NCBI GenBank assembly: GCA_017517305.1 | Contig: JAFWZV010000006.1 | Location: forward strand, 111,440 to 175,439 | Direction: 5' to 3' | Source: Lachnospiraceae bacterium | GTDB lineage: Bacteria; Bacillota; Clostridia; Lachnospirales; Lachnospiraceae | Length of the DNA stretch: 64,000 nt | Part shown: in pieces, positions 1-9,168 of the stretch | How positions within the stretch are numbered: position 1 is the stretch's first letter | Layout: each line of letters opens with the position of its first letter | Program-made: the position numbers and the translations under genes | The notes under the pieces: model-generated | The model's database searches: none | What the model was told of the DNA's origin: nothing | Seen by the model: the letters and a program-made list of their open reading frames with translations, nothing else

Positions 1-606
1 GGACCAATGGGAATAGGTTTTGTATCAGGTGGATCAGGTGTGTCTGAACTTGCAAGCTTAGATAAAAATAGCATAAAGCTATTGATATCAGAGATGATCA
101 AGTTGGATAAAATGTATGATATTGTTATTATTGATACAGGTGCAGGAATTACAGATTCAGTTATGGAATTTGTTATGGTTAGTCCAGAGGTTTTGCTTGT
201 TGTAACTCCAGAACCAACTTCTATTACTGATGCGTATTCATTACTTAAGGTTCTAAGAAGAAAGAATGAGTTTAATCCAATTTACAAAACCATAAATGTT
301 GTATCAAATAGGGTTACAAATGATAGTGAAGGTGATGAAATATTTAGTAAGATGAACACTGTATCATCGAAATTTTTGAATACAAAGCTGGAATATTTGG
401 GGGCTATACCACAGGATAGGAATGCATCTATGGCAATTATTGAGCAAAAACCAGTTGTTTCTGCTTATCCAAATTCACCAGCCTCAAAGGCTATTCAGGA
501 ACTGGCGGGGAAACTAATTAACACTACTCATGAAGAGTATAAGAAGAAGGATGGAATTGCAAAGGTATTTTTAGATTTTATAAAATTTAAAAAGCGTGCT
601 AAATAA
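1..606 (+). CDS. flhG: FlhG (YlxH/MinD-like) flagellar ATPase, 5' truncated
   Basis: The reading frame is open from base 1, so the true start and the Walker A lysine motif lie outside the window; about 200 residues of a roughly 290-residue family are visible. The Walker B/switch region DIVIIDTGAGI is followed by the MinD/ParA-type stretch VTPEPTSITDAYSLLK. FlhG proteins are membrane-associated ATPases that, with the GTPase FlhF, set flagellar number and placement. It lies 15 bases upstream of a PilZ gene and directly before the che genes, the usual place for flhG in Firmicute fla/che operons. Family call is firm; the exact start cannot be given. Confidence 0.88.
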   Translation, partial: GPMGIGFVSGGSGVSELASLDKNSIKLLISEMIKLDKMYDIVIIDTGAGITDSVMEFVMVSPEVLLVVTPEPTSITDAYSLLKVLRRKNEFNPIYKTINVVSNRVTNDSEGDEIFSKMNTVSSKFLNTKLEYLGAIPQDRNASMAIIEQKPVVSAYPNSPASKAIQELAGKLINTTHEEYKKKDGIAKVFLDFIKFKKRAK

Positions 607-621
607 TGAAAAGGGGTATAT

Positions 622-1338
622 ATGGGAATATCAATAGGTAATAAAATTGAACTGGTAATGTTGGATGATATTATTAGAAATGAAAAGAATAAAAAAGTTT
701 ATGTCAGTAAGATATTTGATGTTTTGCCAGGCAATAAACTCCAGATAGCTATGCCTATTTATGAAGGAAAGATAGTTCCTCTTAATGTAAGTGATAAGTA
801 TTCAGCATGCTTTTATACAGACAAAGGATTGCTTCAGTGTAATGTAATTATTACCTCTCGATACAAGGATGGTCATATGTTCTTTCTTGAGGTTCTTATA
901 TTAGGCCAACTGGAGAAGGTTCAGAGAAGGCAGTTTTATAGATATGTGTGTAAGCTTAATGCTAAGATACGAGTGGTATCTGACGAAGAATATGAGACCG
1001 GGAAGCCTGATGTAGAGGTAATATCGGAGGATGATTTGGAGTGGCAGGAAGCAAAACTAATGGATATTAGTGGTGGTGGAGCCAAAATTATTCAAAAACA
1101 ATTTCTTGATAAGAATGAAGTTGTTAAGTTGAAATTTATACTTTCGGTTGAAGATTATACATTTAGATTCAGTTTATTTGCTAGAGTGCTTAGCTCTGTT
1201 CATATGCAAAATCATGCTGGGCTTGTTGAACAGAGACTTGAATTTATGAAGATTAGTAAAGAAGAACGTGATAATATTATAAAATACATCTTTGAGTCTG
1301 AAAGACGAAATAGGGCAAAGGAAATGGGAATGATATAA
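622..1338 (+). CDS. PilZ-domain flagellar brake protein (YcgR/YpfA-like)
   Basis: A 238-residue cytosolic protein with an N-terminal YcgR-N-like beta domain (about 1-95) and a PilZ domain (about 97-225). The c-di-GMP binding signature is visible as RRQFYR near residue 99 and DISGGGAKI near residue 148, matching RxxxR and (D/N)xSxxG. Members of the family bind c-di-GMP and slow or stop flagellar rotation. Placement between flhG and cheB in the motility operon supports that role. The stop codon overlaps the cheB start (TAATG), implying translational coupling. The link between c-di-GMP and motility is inferred from the family. Confidence 0.85.
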   Translation: MGISIGNKIELVMLDDIIRNEKNKKVYVSKIFDVLPGNKLQIAMPIYEGKIVPLNVSDKYSACFYTDKGLLQCNVIITSRYKDGHMFFLEVLILGQLEKVQRRQFYRYVCKLNAKIRVVSDEEYETGKPDVEVISEDDLEWQEAKLMDISGGGAKIIQKQFLDKNEVVKLKFILSVEDYTFRFSLFARVLSSVHMQNHAGLVEQRLEFMKISKEERDNIIKYIFESERRNRAKEMGMI

Positions 1339-2435
1339 TGAAAAAAATTCTAGTTATAGATGACTCTACACTTATGAGAAGGGTTATGTCTGATATAATT
1401 GGTAGTACAAGTGAATATGTTGTTGCCTACACAGCCGCTAATGGTGAGGAAGGTCTTCGAATTATTGAAGAAAAGGATGATATCGTTGCTATATTTTGCG
1501 ATATAAATATGCCAAAGATGAATGGACTTGAACTCCTTAGGATTATAAAGGAAAAAGGTATTGATACTCCTTTTATAATAATTAGTGCTCAGGGTGATGC
1601 AAAGGATACTTTCACAGCTCTTGAACTTGGTGCTATGGAATTTATTAAGAAGCCTAATAGAATTTTTGTTGATGTAGAATTTAGAGATAAGGTTAATAAA
1701 GCTTTATTTATTGCTAGTTCTATTAATGACAGAGAAGGCGTTGATGCTACTTATAAATCTCATGAAACTAAATCAAAAGCTATTGTAAGTAATGCGAAGA
1801 AAGAAACCGGTATCAAAGAGGTATCTGCTACTTCTGATACATCTAAGCTTAAGACTAGGAAGCTAGTGGCTCTTGTATGTTCTACAGGCGGTCCTAAGGC
1901 TTTGCAATCTGTTATTCCCAAGTTACCTAAGAATCTTGCGGCTCCTATGCTTGTTGTTCAACATATGCCTGCAGGATTTACAGACACTATGGCACGAAGG
2001 CTAGATGAACTTAGTGAGATAAAAGTTAAAGAAGCCGAGCAAGGAGATGTGCTTAAGAATAGCGTTGTTTACATAGCTAAAGGTGGAACACACTTGGCTG
2101 TTAAGGAGGAACATGGTAAGGTGTCTATTGTCTTCGATGATACACCTCCTATTGGTGGGTTAAAACCATGTGGCAACATTATGTATAGTAGCATATGCAA
2201 TTTGTTTTGTTATGATGAAATTGTATGTGTTGTGCTTACTGGCATGGGTGCAGACGGTACAAGAGGAATAACTGAATTAGCAGGACATAAGAAGCTGCAT
2301 GTTATTGCACAGGATGAAAAGTCCAGTACTGTTTACGGTATGCCTAAGGCGATATATGAGTCTGGTTTGACAGACGTTGTATGTGATCTTAATAAAATTT
2401 CAGAAGAAATAGTAAAGAAAGTAGGGGTGCTATAA
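1338..2435 (+). CDS. cheB: CheB, chemoreceptor glutamate methylesterase
   Basis: A two-domain response regulator of 365 residues. The receiver domain (1-120) shows acidic residues in VIDDS, phosphoacceptor Asp55 in FCDINMPKMNG, and the conserved Lys in KKPN. A linker of about 50 residues leads to the methylesterase domain (about 172-365), with the catalytic Ser in STGGP, His in QHMPAGFT and Asp in LTGMGADGTRG. CheB removes methyl groups from, and deamidates, chemoreceptors to reset adaptation; it is activated by CheA phosphorylation. It overlaps the upstream stop by one base and shares a TAATG junction with cheA, so the genes are translationally coupled. Confidence 0.96.
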   Translation: MKKILVIDDSTLMRRVMSDIIGSTSEYVVAYTAANGEEGLRIIEEKDDIVAIFCDINMPKMNGLELLRIIKEKGIDTPFIIISAQGDAKDTFTALELGAMEFIKKPNRIFVDVEFRDKVNKALFIASSINDREGVDATYKSHETKSKAIVSNAKKETGIKEVSATSDTSKLKTRKLVALVCSTGGPKALQSVIPKLPKNLAAPMLVVQHMPAGFTDTMARRLDELSEIKVKEAEQGDVLKNSVVYIAKGGTHLAVKEEHGKVSIVFDDTPPIGGLKPCGNIMYSSICNLFCYDEIVCVVLTGMGADGTRGITELAGHKKLHVIAQDEKSSTVYGMPKAIYESGLTDVVCDLNKISEEIVKKVGVL

Positions 2436-4507
2436 TGGATTTAAGTCAATATCTTGAGATTTTTATTGATGAGACAAAGGAACATTTACAGAATCTTAAC
2501 GATCAGGTTTTGATATTAGAGGCAGAACCAGAGAATATTGATACTGTAAATGAAATTTTCCGTGCTGCACATTCTTTAAAGGGTATGGCAGGAACAATGG
2601 GCTTTAAGAGAATGCAGAGACTTACACATGATATGGAAAATGTATTCTCAGAGGTTCGTAATGGAAAGCTTAATGTTAATGCAGATATGGTTGATATAGT
2701 ATTTAAGTGTCTTGATGCTATAGAAGGGTATCTGTCTAATATTGTTGAGTCATCAGACGAGGGTACAGAGGATAATGAAGAGTTAATTGGCTTACTTAAT
2801 GCAGCTCTTGAAGGTAAGTGTGATACTGGTGAACCAGATGAAGTACCAGTAGCACCTAAGGCAGATGTCGCACCTGTTGGAAGCGATGACAGAAAGAAGT
2901 ATCTTCAGATTCCAATAGCTGATTTTGAAAAGAATGCTATGAACGAAGCCAAGGCTAACGGTATGAATGTGTACGCTACTACTGTATATATTCAGGAAAC
3001 CTGTCTTCTCAAGGCTGCCAGAGCATTCCTTGTGTTCAAAGGACTTGAAGGTAAAGGCGAGATAATAAAGTCTGTTCCAAGCGTTCAGGATATTGAAGAT
3101 GAGAGATTTGATTTTGATTTCTCTATGTTCATATTATCTGAGAAGCCTATTGAAGAAATAAAGAAGATTATTGAGAATGTTTCAGAGATTGAGGAAGCAG
3201 TAATTGAGCATTTTGAAATTCCTGATGAGGTTCAGGAAACTGCTCCGGTTACATCTAATGAGTCTAAGGCTGAGGAAAAGGTTGTGGTTGAGAAGAAGGA
3301 AGAGAAGAAGGCATCAACAACAAGTTCTAAGTCTTCTAAGCCGGTTGTTAACCGTTCAGTTAGAGTTGATATTGAGAAGCTTGATGATCTTATGAATCTT
3401 GTGTCAGAGCTTATTATTGCAAAGAATGGTCTTGTGTCTGTTACTGGTGATGCAAGAGTTCAGGTTCAGACCTTTAATGAGCAGATAGAGTACCTTGAGA
3501 GAGTAACTACAAATCTTCATGAATCAGTCATGAAGGTAAGAATGGTGCCTATTGAAAGTGTTGTAAATAGATTCCCAAGAATGATTCGTGACCTTTCTAA
3601 GAAGCTTAATAAGGATATGGAGCTTATTATGACTGGTGAGGACACTGAGCTTGATAGAACAGTTATCGATGAGATTGGTGATCCACTTATGCATATGCTT
3701 AGAAATGCTGCTGATCATGGTCTTGAATCAACTATTGATAGATTAAAGATTGGTAAGCCTAAGGTTGGTACAATTCGACTTGATGCTTATCAGGATGGTA
3801 ATAACGTTACTATTGAAGTATCAGATGATGGTGCTGGTGTAGATGTTGAGAAGATTAAGCGTAAGGCTATAGAGAAGGGTACAATTACTGAAGAACAGGC
3901 AGAGTATATGACTGAGAAAGAAGCTGTTGATTTGTTATTTGCTCCAGCTTTCTCAACTGCTGAGAAGATTTCAGATGTATCTGGACGTGGAGTTGGTCTT
4001 GATGTTGTTAAGAATAAGATAGAAGGACTTGGCGGTGATGTAGAGGTAGTTACTAAGCTTGGAGAGGGAACTAAGTTCATCGTTAGACTTCCTCTTACAC
4101 TTGCTATTATACAGGCACTTATGGTTAATATTTCTGACGAGATGTATGCACTTCCTCTTAATTCGGTTGTAACTATTGAAGAGATAGTTCCAGAGGATAT
4201 TAAGTATGTACAGACTAAGGAGGTAATTAATCTTCGTGGTACAGTTATACCTCTTGTTAGACTTAATGAGGTTCTTGATATTGAGTCAATGGAAAGAGAT
4301 GATAATGATGACGAAGGCCTTATCGTTGTAATAGTTAAGAAGGGCGATAGACAGGCTGGACTTGTTATTGACAAGCTCTTAGGACAGCAGGAGATAGTAA
4401 TCAAGCCTTTAGGTAAGTATATTAGAGTTCCTAAGATGATAAGCGGTGCTACTATTCTTGGTAATGGTGAAGTTGCCCTTATAATTGACTCTAACACTTT
4501 AGTATAA
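2435..4507 (+). CDS. cheA: CheA, chemotaxis histidine kinase
   Basis: A 690-residue kinase with all five CheA domains: P1 with the phosphorylated His46 in AAHSLKGMAG, a P2 region with KEEKK-rich and Ser-rich linkers, P3 dimerisation helices starting around VRVDIEKLDDL, a P4 ATPase (N box NAADHGLE, G1 DDGAGVD, G2 GRGVGLDVVK), and a P5 CheW-like domain at the C terminus. It autophosphorylates in receptor arrays and passes phosphate to CheY and CheB. It starts inside the cheB stop codon (TAATG) and is followed 13 bases later by cheW. Nothing required for catalysis is missing. Confidence 0.97.
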   Translation: MDLSQYLEIFIDETKEHLQNLNDQVLILEAEPENIDTVNEIFRAAHSLKGMAGTMGFKRMQRLTHDMENVFSEVRNGKLNVNADMVDIVFKCLDAIEGYLSNIVESSDEGTEDNEELIGLLNAALEGKCDTGEPDEVPVAPKADVAPVGSDDRKKYLQIPIADFEKNAMNEAKANGMNVYATTVYIQETCLLKAARAFLVFKGLEGKGEIIKSVPSVQDIEDERFDFDFSMFILSEKPIEEIKKIIENVSEIEEAVIEHFEIPDEVQETAPVTSNESKAEEKVVVEKKEEKKASTTSSKSSKPVVNRSVRVDIEKLDDLMNLVSELIIAKNGLVSVTGDARVQVQTFNEQIEYLERVTTNLHESVMKVRMVPIESVVNRFPRMIRDLSKKLNKDMELIMTGEDTELDRTVIDEIGDPLMHMLRNAADHGLESTIDRLKIGKPKVGTIRLDAYQDGNNVTIEVSDDGAGVDVEKIKRKAIEKGTITEEQAEYMTEKEAVDLLFAPAFSTAEKISDVSGRGVGLDVVKNKIEGLGGDVEVVTKLGEGTKFIVRLPLTLAIIQALMVNISDEMYALPLNSVVTIEEIVPEDIKYVQTKEVINLRGTVIPLVRLNEVLDIESMERDDNDDEGLIVVIVKKGDRQAGLVIDKLLGQQEIVIKPLGKYIRVPKMISGATILGNGEVALIIDSNTLV

Positions 4508-4520
4508 TGGAGGTGTAATA

Positions 4521-4982
4521 ATGGACAATAATGCAGTAAATAACGATACAAAACAATACATAATGGTTAAGTTTGATAATGAGCAGTATGGTATAGATAT
4601 TGCATATATAGATAACATTGTTAGACTTCAGCCTATAACAAGAGTTCCTCATACACAGGAGTATTTTCTAGGAATTATTAATCTTAGAGGTGAAATTATT
4701 CCTGTTATGAGTTTAAGAAGAAAATTTGAACTGGATGATAAGGAGAATACTAATGCATCAAGAATACTTATAATTAAGTATGAAGGTAATGCTAAGATTG
4801 GTATGCTTGTTGATGAGGTTAAAGAGGTTGTGACTCTATCAGAAGATGATATAGAGAAAATTGCTAGTGATTCTCCTGATTCTAATAGGGGATATCTTGC
4901 TGGCGTTGGTAAGTATAATGACACTTTGATTACACTTCTTAATATAGGTGTGATTATTAACGATATTGATAACGATTTTTAG
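4521..4982 (+). CDS. cheW: CheW, receptor-kinase coupling protein
   Basis: A 153-residue protein consisting of a single CheW (SH3-like double beta-barrel) domain. The pattern EQYGIDIAYIDNIVR, VPHTQEYFLGIINLRGEIIPV and the C-terminal YLAGVGKYNDTLITLLNI are typical. It bridges chemoreceptors to CheA P5. A GGAGGTG Shine-Dalgarno at 4509-4515 precedes the ATG. It lies between cheA and cheC in one transcription unit. Confidence 0.95.
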   Translation: MDNNAVNNDTKQYIMVKFDNEQYGIDIAYIDNIVRLQPITRVPHTQEYFLGIINLRGEIIPVMSLRRKFELDDKENTNASRILIIKYEGNAKIGMLVDEVKEVVTLSEDDIEKIASDSPDSNRGYLAGVGKYNDTLITLLNIGVIINDIDNDF

Positions 4983-4992
4983 GAGATAGCTT

Positions 4993-5604
4993 ATGAACGA
5001 AAGATTATCAGAACAAGCCTTTAATGCATTAACAGAATTAGGTAATATTGGAGCAGGCAATGCTACAACTTCATTGTCTGTAATGCTTAATTCTAAGTTA
5101 ACTATGTCTCCACCTAAGGTTGATATTTACGATTTTAATTCTCTAGAGGGTATTCTTGGTGGCCCTGATGCTACTGTTATGGGAGTTTTAAGTACCATAG
5201 GGGGAGATATGAATGCCATGATATTGTTCGTGGTTGGTATGGAGGACGCTGAGAATCTTGTAAAGGCACTTATGGGTGACGAAGTAGAATGGCATTCTGA
5301 AATAGGTATATCAGCCATAGGAGAAATTGCCAATATAATAATAGGCTCTTATGTTGCTTCGTTGGAAACACTTACTGGTATGAAAATGCGATATACTCAG
5401 CCTGAATCATGTATTGACATGGCGGGGGCAATATTAAGTGTGCCATGTATAGAGTTTGGTAAAATAAGCGATAAGGCTTTATTGATTAATTCACAATTTA
5501 AGGCAGGTGAAAAGGAGGTAGACGGATATATTATGATGATGTCCGAGGTACACTCCTTTGATGCGTTGCTGAACAAATTAGGCATTGGAGGCATTGATGG
5601 GTAA
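4993..5604 (+). CDS. cheC: CheC, CheY-P phosphatase
   Basis: A 203-residue CheC/CheX/FliY-family phosphatase. Two active-site motifs are visible. The second, SAIGEIANIIIG, fits the (D/S)xxxExxN consensus. The first, NALTELGNIGAGNA, keeps Glu and Asn but has Asn where Asp or Ser is usual. CheC dephosphorylates CheY-P and is stimulated by CheD, the next gene, whose start codon lies inside cheC, so the pair is probably translated in a coupled way. The long central insertion between motifs is normal for CheC. Confidence 0.93.
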   Translation: MNERLSEQAFNALTELGNIGAGNATTSLSVMLNSKLTMSPPKVDIYDFNSLEGILGGPDATVMGVLSTIGGDMNAMILFVVGMEDAENLVKALMGDEVEWHSEIGISAIGEIANIIIGSYVASLETLTGMKMRYTQPESCIDMAGAILSVPCIEFGKISDKALLINSQFKAGEKEVDGYIMMMSEVHSFDALLNKLGIGGIDG

Positions 5605-6085
5605 TACAATCAAAGTCGGAATAGCAGACATGAATGTTTGCAAATCTCCTGATAAGATTACTACCATTGGTCTTGGTTCCTGTATAGGCGCTGTATTATA
5701 CGATAGTAATACTAAAACAGCCGGTTTGGTTCATGTAATGTTACCTGACAGTACAAAAATAAAAAACAATCAAAACAAAATGAAATTTGCTGATACTGGT
5801 ATTGATTTGCTGATAGAAAAACTTGAAGCTATGGGAATAAATCGTAGAAATCTTAAAGCAAAGATTGCTGGAGGTGCTAAGATGTTCTCATTCAATTCAG
5901 GAAACTCAGATATCGGTAATATAGGTAATAAAAATATTGAAGCTGTAAGAGCTAGGTTAAAAAGCCACAATATTAAAATTATTAGCGAGGATGTTGGCCT
6001 GGATTATGGGCGTACAATAGTCTTTGATCCGGAAACCTGCGAACTTTCAGTTATTAAAGCTGGAAAACAGGTTAATATAATTTGA
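5597..6085 (+). CDS. cheD: CheD, chemoreceptor glutamine deamidase
   Basis: CheD deamidates receptor glutamines and regulates CheC. The catalytic Cys is in TIGLGSCIGAVLYD, the His in AGLVHVMLP, and a Thr lies in KITTIGLGS. I chose the ATG at 5597 because a GGAGG at 5587-5591 sits five bases upstream; an in-frame TTG at 5585 would add four residues and lacks a good ribosome site. With this start, the gene overlaps the end of cheC by eight bases. The protein is 162 residues, the normal family length. Confidence 0.94.
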   Translation: MGNTIKVGIADMNVCKSPDKITTIGLGSCIGAVLYDSNTKTAGLVHVMLPDSTKIKNNQNKMKFADTGIDLLIEKLEAMGINRRNLKAKIAGGAKMFSFNSGNSDIGNIGNKNIEAVRARLKSHNIKIISEDVGLDYGRTIVFDPETCELSVIKAGKQVNII

Positions 6086-6102
6086 ACTTGAGGTAAGTAA
6101 AG

Positions 6103-6360
6103 TTGGATTTAAAGAACAAATACAGATATGCCAGAGCATTTGTGGTGCTTCTGTCAGCCTTGATTACATTAATACTTAATATAAAGTATAAGAGAGCGAT
6201 GATTCGTTCTCTGGTAATTATGCTAATAGTAATAATCGTATTCTATGTTATTGCTACAGTTGCAATAAAGCTTGTCGATAAGATTAGAACTATGGATACA
6301 AAGGTTGAGCAACTTGAAGAGGGAGATGCCTCAGAAGAGAAGGAAAATACAGAGTCTTAA
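6103..6360 (+). CDS. Small two-TM membrane protein in the motility operon
   Basis: An 85-residue protein with a TTG start at 6103 and upstream GAGGTAAG. Two hydrophobic segments (about 10-27 and 35-56) are separated by a basic loop (KYKRAMIRS), and the C terminus is acidic and probably coiled (TKVEQLEEGDASEEKENTES). I do not recognise a named family. Small membrane proteins at this position between cheD and the flagellar sigma gene are common in related genomes, so a minor motility role is possible but unproven. Real coding is supported by compact spacing (17 bases after cheD) and the clear membrane topology. Confidence 0.65.
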   Translation: MDLKNKYRYARAFVVLLSALITLILNIKYKRAMIRSLVIMLIVIIVFYVIATVAIKLVDKIRTMDTKVEQLEEGDASEEKENTES

Positions 6361-6430
6361 TATAGTTTTCGGGATTATACTCTGACGTGCTAGAAGGTTA
6401 CAAATGGACAAATAAGGGGTGGGTGTATAG

Positions 6431-7198
6431 ATGGCAATAATAGATAACAAGGAAAGGCTTTGGATTGAGTATTCTCATTCAAAGACTAGTGTTATACGCG
6501 AGCAGTTAATAATTGAATATATACCGTTAGTTAAGGTGGTTGCTGGAAGACTTGCTATATACTTAGGCTCTAATGTTGAGTATGAGGATTTGGTTAGCTA
6601 TGGCAATTTTGGACTGATTGATGCTATTGATAAATTTGACTATGGCAAAGGAATTAAGTTTGAAACATATGCTAGTCTTAGAATAAGAGGTGCTATATTA
6701 GACCAGATTAGAAAGATGGATTGGATTCCAAGATCTGTGAGACAAAAGCAGAAAGCTATTGATTCGGCAATTAAAAAGCTTGAAACAGAGATTGGGCCTA
6801 ATTATACAGATGAGGATATGGCTAGAGAGTTAGGTATATCAGATAGCGAATACCAAACATGGTTGGGGCAGACAAATGTGTCTAACATCTCATCTTTGGA
6901 GGATTTTGTTGAGCAGGGTAATGAAGTTAAAACCAGTTCCTCTTTAGGATATATGAGAGTTGAACCGGAGGCTATTGTGGAGGAAAAGGAGTTAAAGGAA
7001 ACTCTAATATCTGCTTTGGATAGTCTGACGGAGAAAGAAAAGACTGTTGTTGTTTTATATTATTATGAAGAGCTTACACTTAAGGAAATAAGTAATGTTA
7101 TGGAGGTTTCTGAGTCAAGGGTGTCTCAGCTTCATTCTAAGGCATTGACTAAGATGCGAGGCTTTTTGGGAGAAGATTTCATTATGTTGATGGGGTAG
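6431..7198 (+). CDS. fliA: Flagellar RNA polymerase sigma factor (FliA/SigD/WhiG family)
   Basis: A 255-residue group 3 sigma-70 factor. Region 2 is visible in YEDLVSYGNFGLIDAIDKFD and FETYASLRIRGAILDQIRKMDWIPRSVR, region 3 around residues 110-180, and the region 4 helix-turn-helix in LTLKEISNVMEVSESRVSQLHSKAL. These factors transcribe late flagellar, chemotaxis and motor genes. The gene stands after cheD and before a SwrB-like gene, as sigD does in Bacillus. A GGGGTGGG Shine-Dalgarno lies at 6416-6423. I saw no anti-sigma gene (flgM) in the window. Confidence 0.94.
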   Translation: MAIIDNKERLWIEYSHSKTSVIREQLIIEYIPLVKVVAGRLAIYLGSNVEYEDLVSYGNFGLIDAIDKFDYGKGIKFETYASLRIRGAILDQIRKMDWIPRSVRQKQKAIDSAIKKLETEIGPNYTDEDMARELGISDSEYQTWLGQTNVSNISSLEDFVEQGNEVKTSSSLGYMRVEPEAIVEEKELKETLISALDSLTEKEKTVVVLYYYEELTLKEISNVMEVSESRVSQLHSKALTKMRGFLGEDFIMLMG

Positions 7199-8809
7199 AT
7201 GTTGATGAAATATAAAAATTCATTTTTTAAAATTGAATTGAATGAGGATGGCACTTATCTTGATTTGTATCCTCCTATGAATGATGGTAAAAGCTTGGAG
7301 CTTAAGGAGATAACTGATTTTCTTGATGAAAGAACTTTTGCTCATTATAATCCATTGGTTATAAAAAAAGCTTTGGAGTCTTTGGCTGATAAGCCAGTTA
7401 GACTAAAAATAAGCGATAAGGTGATGGAAAAATTTAATGAATCTGCAAAGATTATTGTGTCTGAAGACAAATTAGTTGCTTATGCTAGATTCTATCCGCC
7501 ATCTACAGGTGGTAGCCTTATGACCAAAAAGGAGATATTGGCCGAGCTTGAAAGAGAGAATATTAGTTATGGAATAATAGATAAGGTTATAGATGTATTT
7601 CTTATGGCCAGACAATATTGCCTTAACATTCCAATAGTAAAGGGAGATAAGCCTGTTCATGGAACTGACACAAGAATAGAATACAAATTCAATACAAAGC
7701 CTTTAGCAAAGCCTAAAATGCTAGAGGATGGCAGTGTTGATTTCCATGAACTTAATCTTTTCGAGGGAGTAAGCGAGGGGGATGTGTTGGCTATTTTGAC
7801 ACCACATGATTTAGGTGCTCCTGGAAAGGATATATATGGACAGACTATTGTTCAGAACAAACCAAAGATAAAAATATTAAAGTATGGTAGAAATATTAGT
7901 ATTAATGAAGATAAGACAGTTATTACAAGTCAGGTGAATGGTAATGTTACATTAGCCGATGATACAGTCTTTGTGTCTGATACATATACCGTTGCTGCAG
8001 ATGTAGATGCTTCCACTGGTGATATTGAATATGATGGAAGTGTTATGATTCCTGGTACAGTTAGAACAGGTTTTACTGTAAAAGCCAAGGGCGATATTCA
8101 GGTTAATGGTGTAGTTGAAGGTGCAACTCTTATAGCAGGTGGTAATATTGTTATAAAAAGAGGTGTACAGGGTATGTCTAAGGGACATCTTGTGGCAGGT
8201 GGAGATATTTGCGCACATTTTTTCGAAAGTGCAAATGTAGATGCCAAGGGAGATGTTTTAGCTGGTTCCATACTTCATAGTAATATTTCTTCTGGCGGTA
8301 AGGTTGTTGTTAGTGGTAGAAAGGGCTTTATCGTAGGTGGCGAAATAATTTGTGAATCCTATGTTGAGGTTAATAGTATAGGTAACAGAATGGAGACACA
8401 AACTATGGTAAAGGTTGGAGTAAAACCTGAACTATATGAAGAGATGAAGGGTCTGGTTGGATTTGTTACTGAGATAAATAATCAGATTGAGGAGACATCT
8501 TCATATCTTAATGTATATAGAGAAAAGGTTAAAAATGGTGCAAAGCTTACTCCCGAGAATATGAAGTTGATTAAGCAGTATAACGCTAAGCTTGATGAAC
8601 TTAATGCAGAGCGGGGAGACAAGAACGAAAGATTGCTAGAGATTCGTCAGGAACTTGATAAAGGTAAAAAAGGCAGTATAAAGGTTCTTGGCAATGTATA
8701 TAGAGGCGTTACACTATTTATTGCCAGCTGTGTATATATTGTAAAAGATAAGGAAGCCCATGGATGGTATAGAATAGTAGATGGAGAAGTGAAACCAACC
8801 GTATTTTAA
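7199..8809 (+). CDS. fapA: FapA/DUF342-family polymer-forming protein
   Basis: A 536-residue protein of the FapA (flagellar assembly protein A, DUF342) family. An N-terminal region of about 170 residues precedes the diagnostic repeat-rich beta-helix, with alternating Gly and Val (GDIEYDGSVMIPGTVRTG, IQVNGVVEGATLIAGGNI, DICAHFFESANVDAKGDV), then a C-terminal coiled coil (about 400-490). The ATG directly abuts the sigma-factor stop; a second in-frame ATG at 7205 is an alternative start. Its biochemical role is unclear in the family, though the operon position argues for flagellar assembly or cell-envelope patterning. Confidence 0.85.
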   Translation: MLMKYKNSFFKIELNEDGTYLDLYPPMNDGKSLELKEITDFLDERTFAHYNPLVIKKALESLADKPVRLKISDKVMEKFNESAKIIVSEDKLVAYARFYPPSTGGSLMTKKEILAELERENISYGIIDKVIDVFLMARQYCLNIPIVKGDKPVHGTDTRIEYKFNTKPLAKPKMLEDGSVDFHELNLFEGVSEGDVLAILTPHDLGAPGKDIYGQTIVQNKPKIKILKYGRNISINEDKTVITSQVNGNVTLADDTVFVSDTYTVAADVDASTGDIEYDGSVMIPGTVRTGFTVKAKGDIQVNGVVEGATLIAGGNIVIKRGVQGMSKGHLVAGGDICAHFFESANVDAKGDVLAGSILHSNISSGGKVVVSGRKGFIVGGEIICESYVEVNSIGNRMETQTMVKVGVKPELYEEMKGLVGFVTEINNQIEETSSYLNVYREKVKNGAKLTPENMKLIKQYNAKLDELNAERGDKNERLLEIRQELDKGKKGSIKVLGNVYRGVTLFIASCVYIVKDKEAHGWYRIVDGEVKPTVF

Positions 8810-8839
8810 TGGTTGTCAGTGGAAGAAGGGGTTGATATT

Positions 8840-9148
8840 ATGATTCCACCAATTATTGCAATGCAGGGCTCAACACCTGTTGCTAGTATTCAACAGAGTA
8901 AGGATGGACAGAATGTTTTACAGAGCCAGAATGCACTTAATCAGGTAAAAGAAGAAACTAGACAGGTTAAGGAAACAGTTGTTCAAAAGGAAGAGGCTGT
9001 TTTTTACCAGCAGCGACATGACGCTAAAGAAGAGGGTAAAAACAAATATGAGAACCTGTATAGTAATAAGAAAAAACAGGCTAAGCAGGAAGATAAACCA
9101 ATTAGTACTCCTGGTATTAGCCGTGTAAATTTTGATATTAAAATCTAA
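8840..9148 (+). CDS. Small hypothetical protein of the motility operon
   Basis: About 102 residues from the ATG at 8840, preferred because AAGGGG at 8826-8831 lies eight bases upstream; a longer TTG version from 8813 is possible. The protein is hydrophilic and Gln/Lys-rich with a predicted helical middle (NQVKEETRQVKETVVQ) and no membrane segment. I do not recognise the family. Its placement between fapA and a SwrB-like gene, with short spacers, says it belongs to the same operon. No function can be assigned. Confidence 0.6.
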   Translation: MIPPIIAMQGSTPVASIQQSKDGQNVLQSQNALNQVKEETRQVKETVVQKEEAVFYQQRHDAKEEGKNKYENLYSNKKKQAKQEDKPISTPGISRVNFDIKI

Positions 9149-9168
9149 GACGGAATAGGAGAATAATT

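Noticed and set aside
3790-4551. Long minus-strand frame opposite cheA
   Set aside because: Ser/Thr/Leu-rich antisense translation of a conserved CheA region; no ribosome site.
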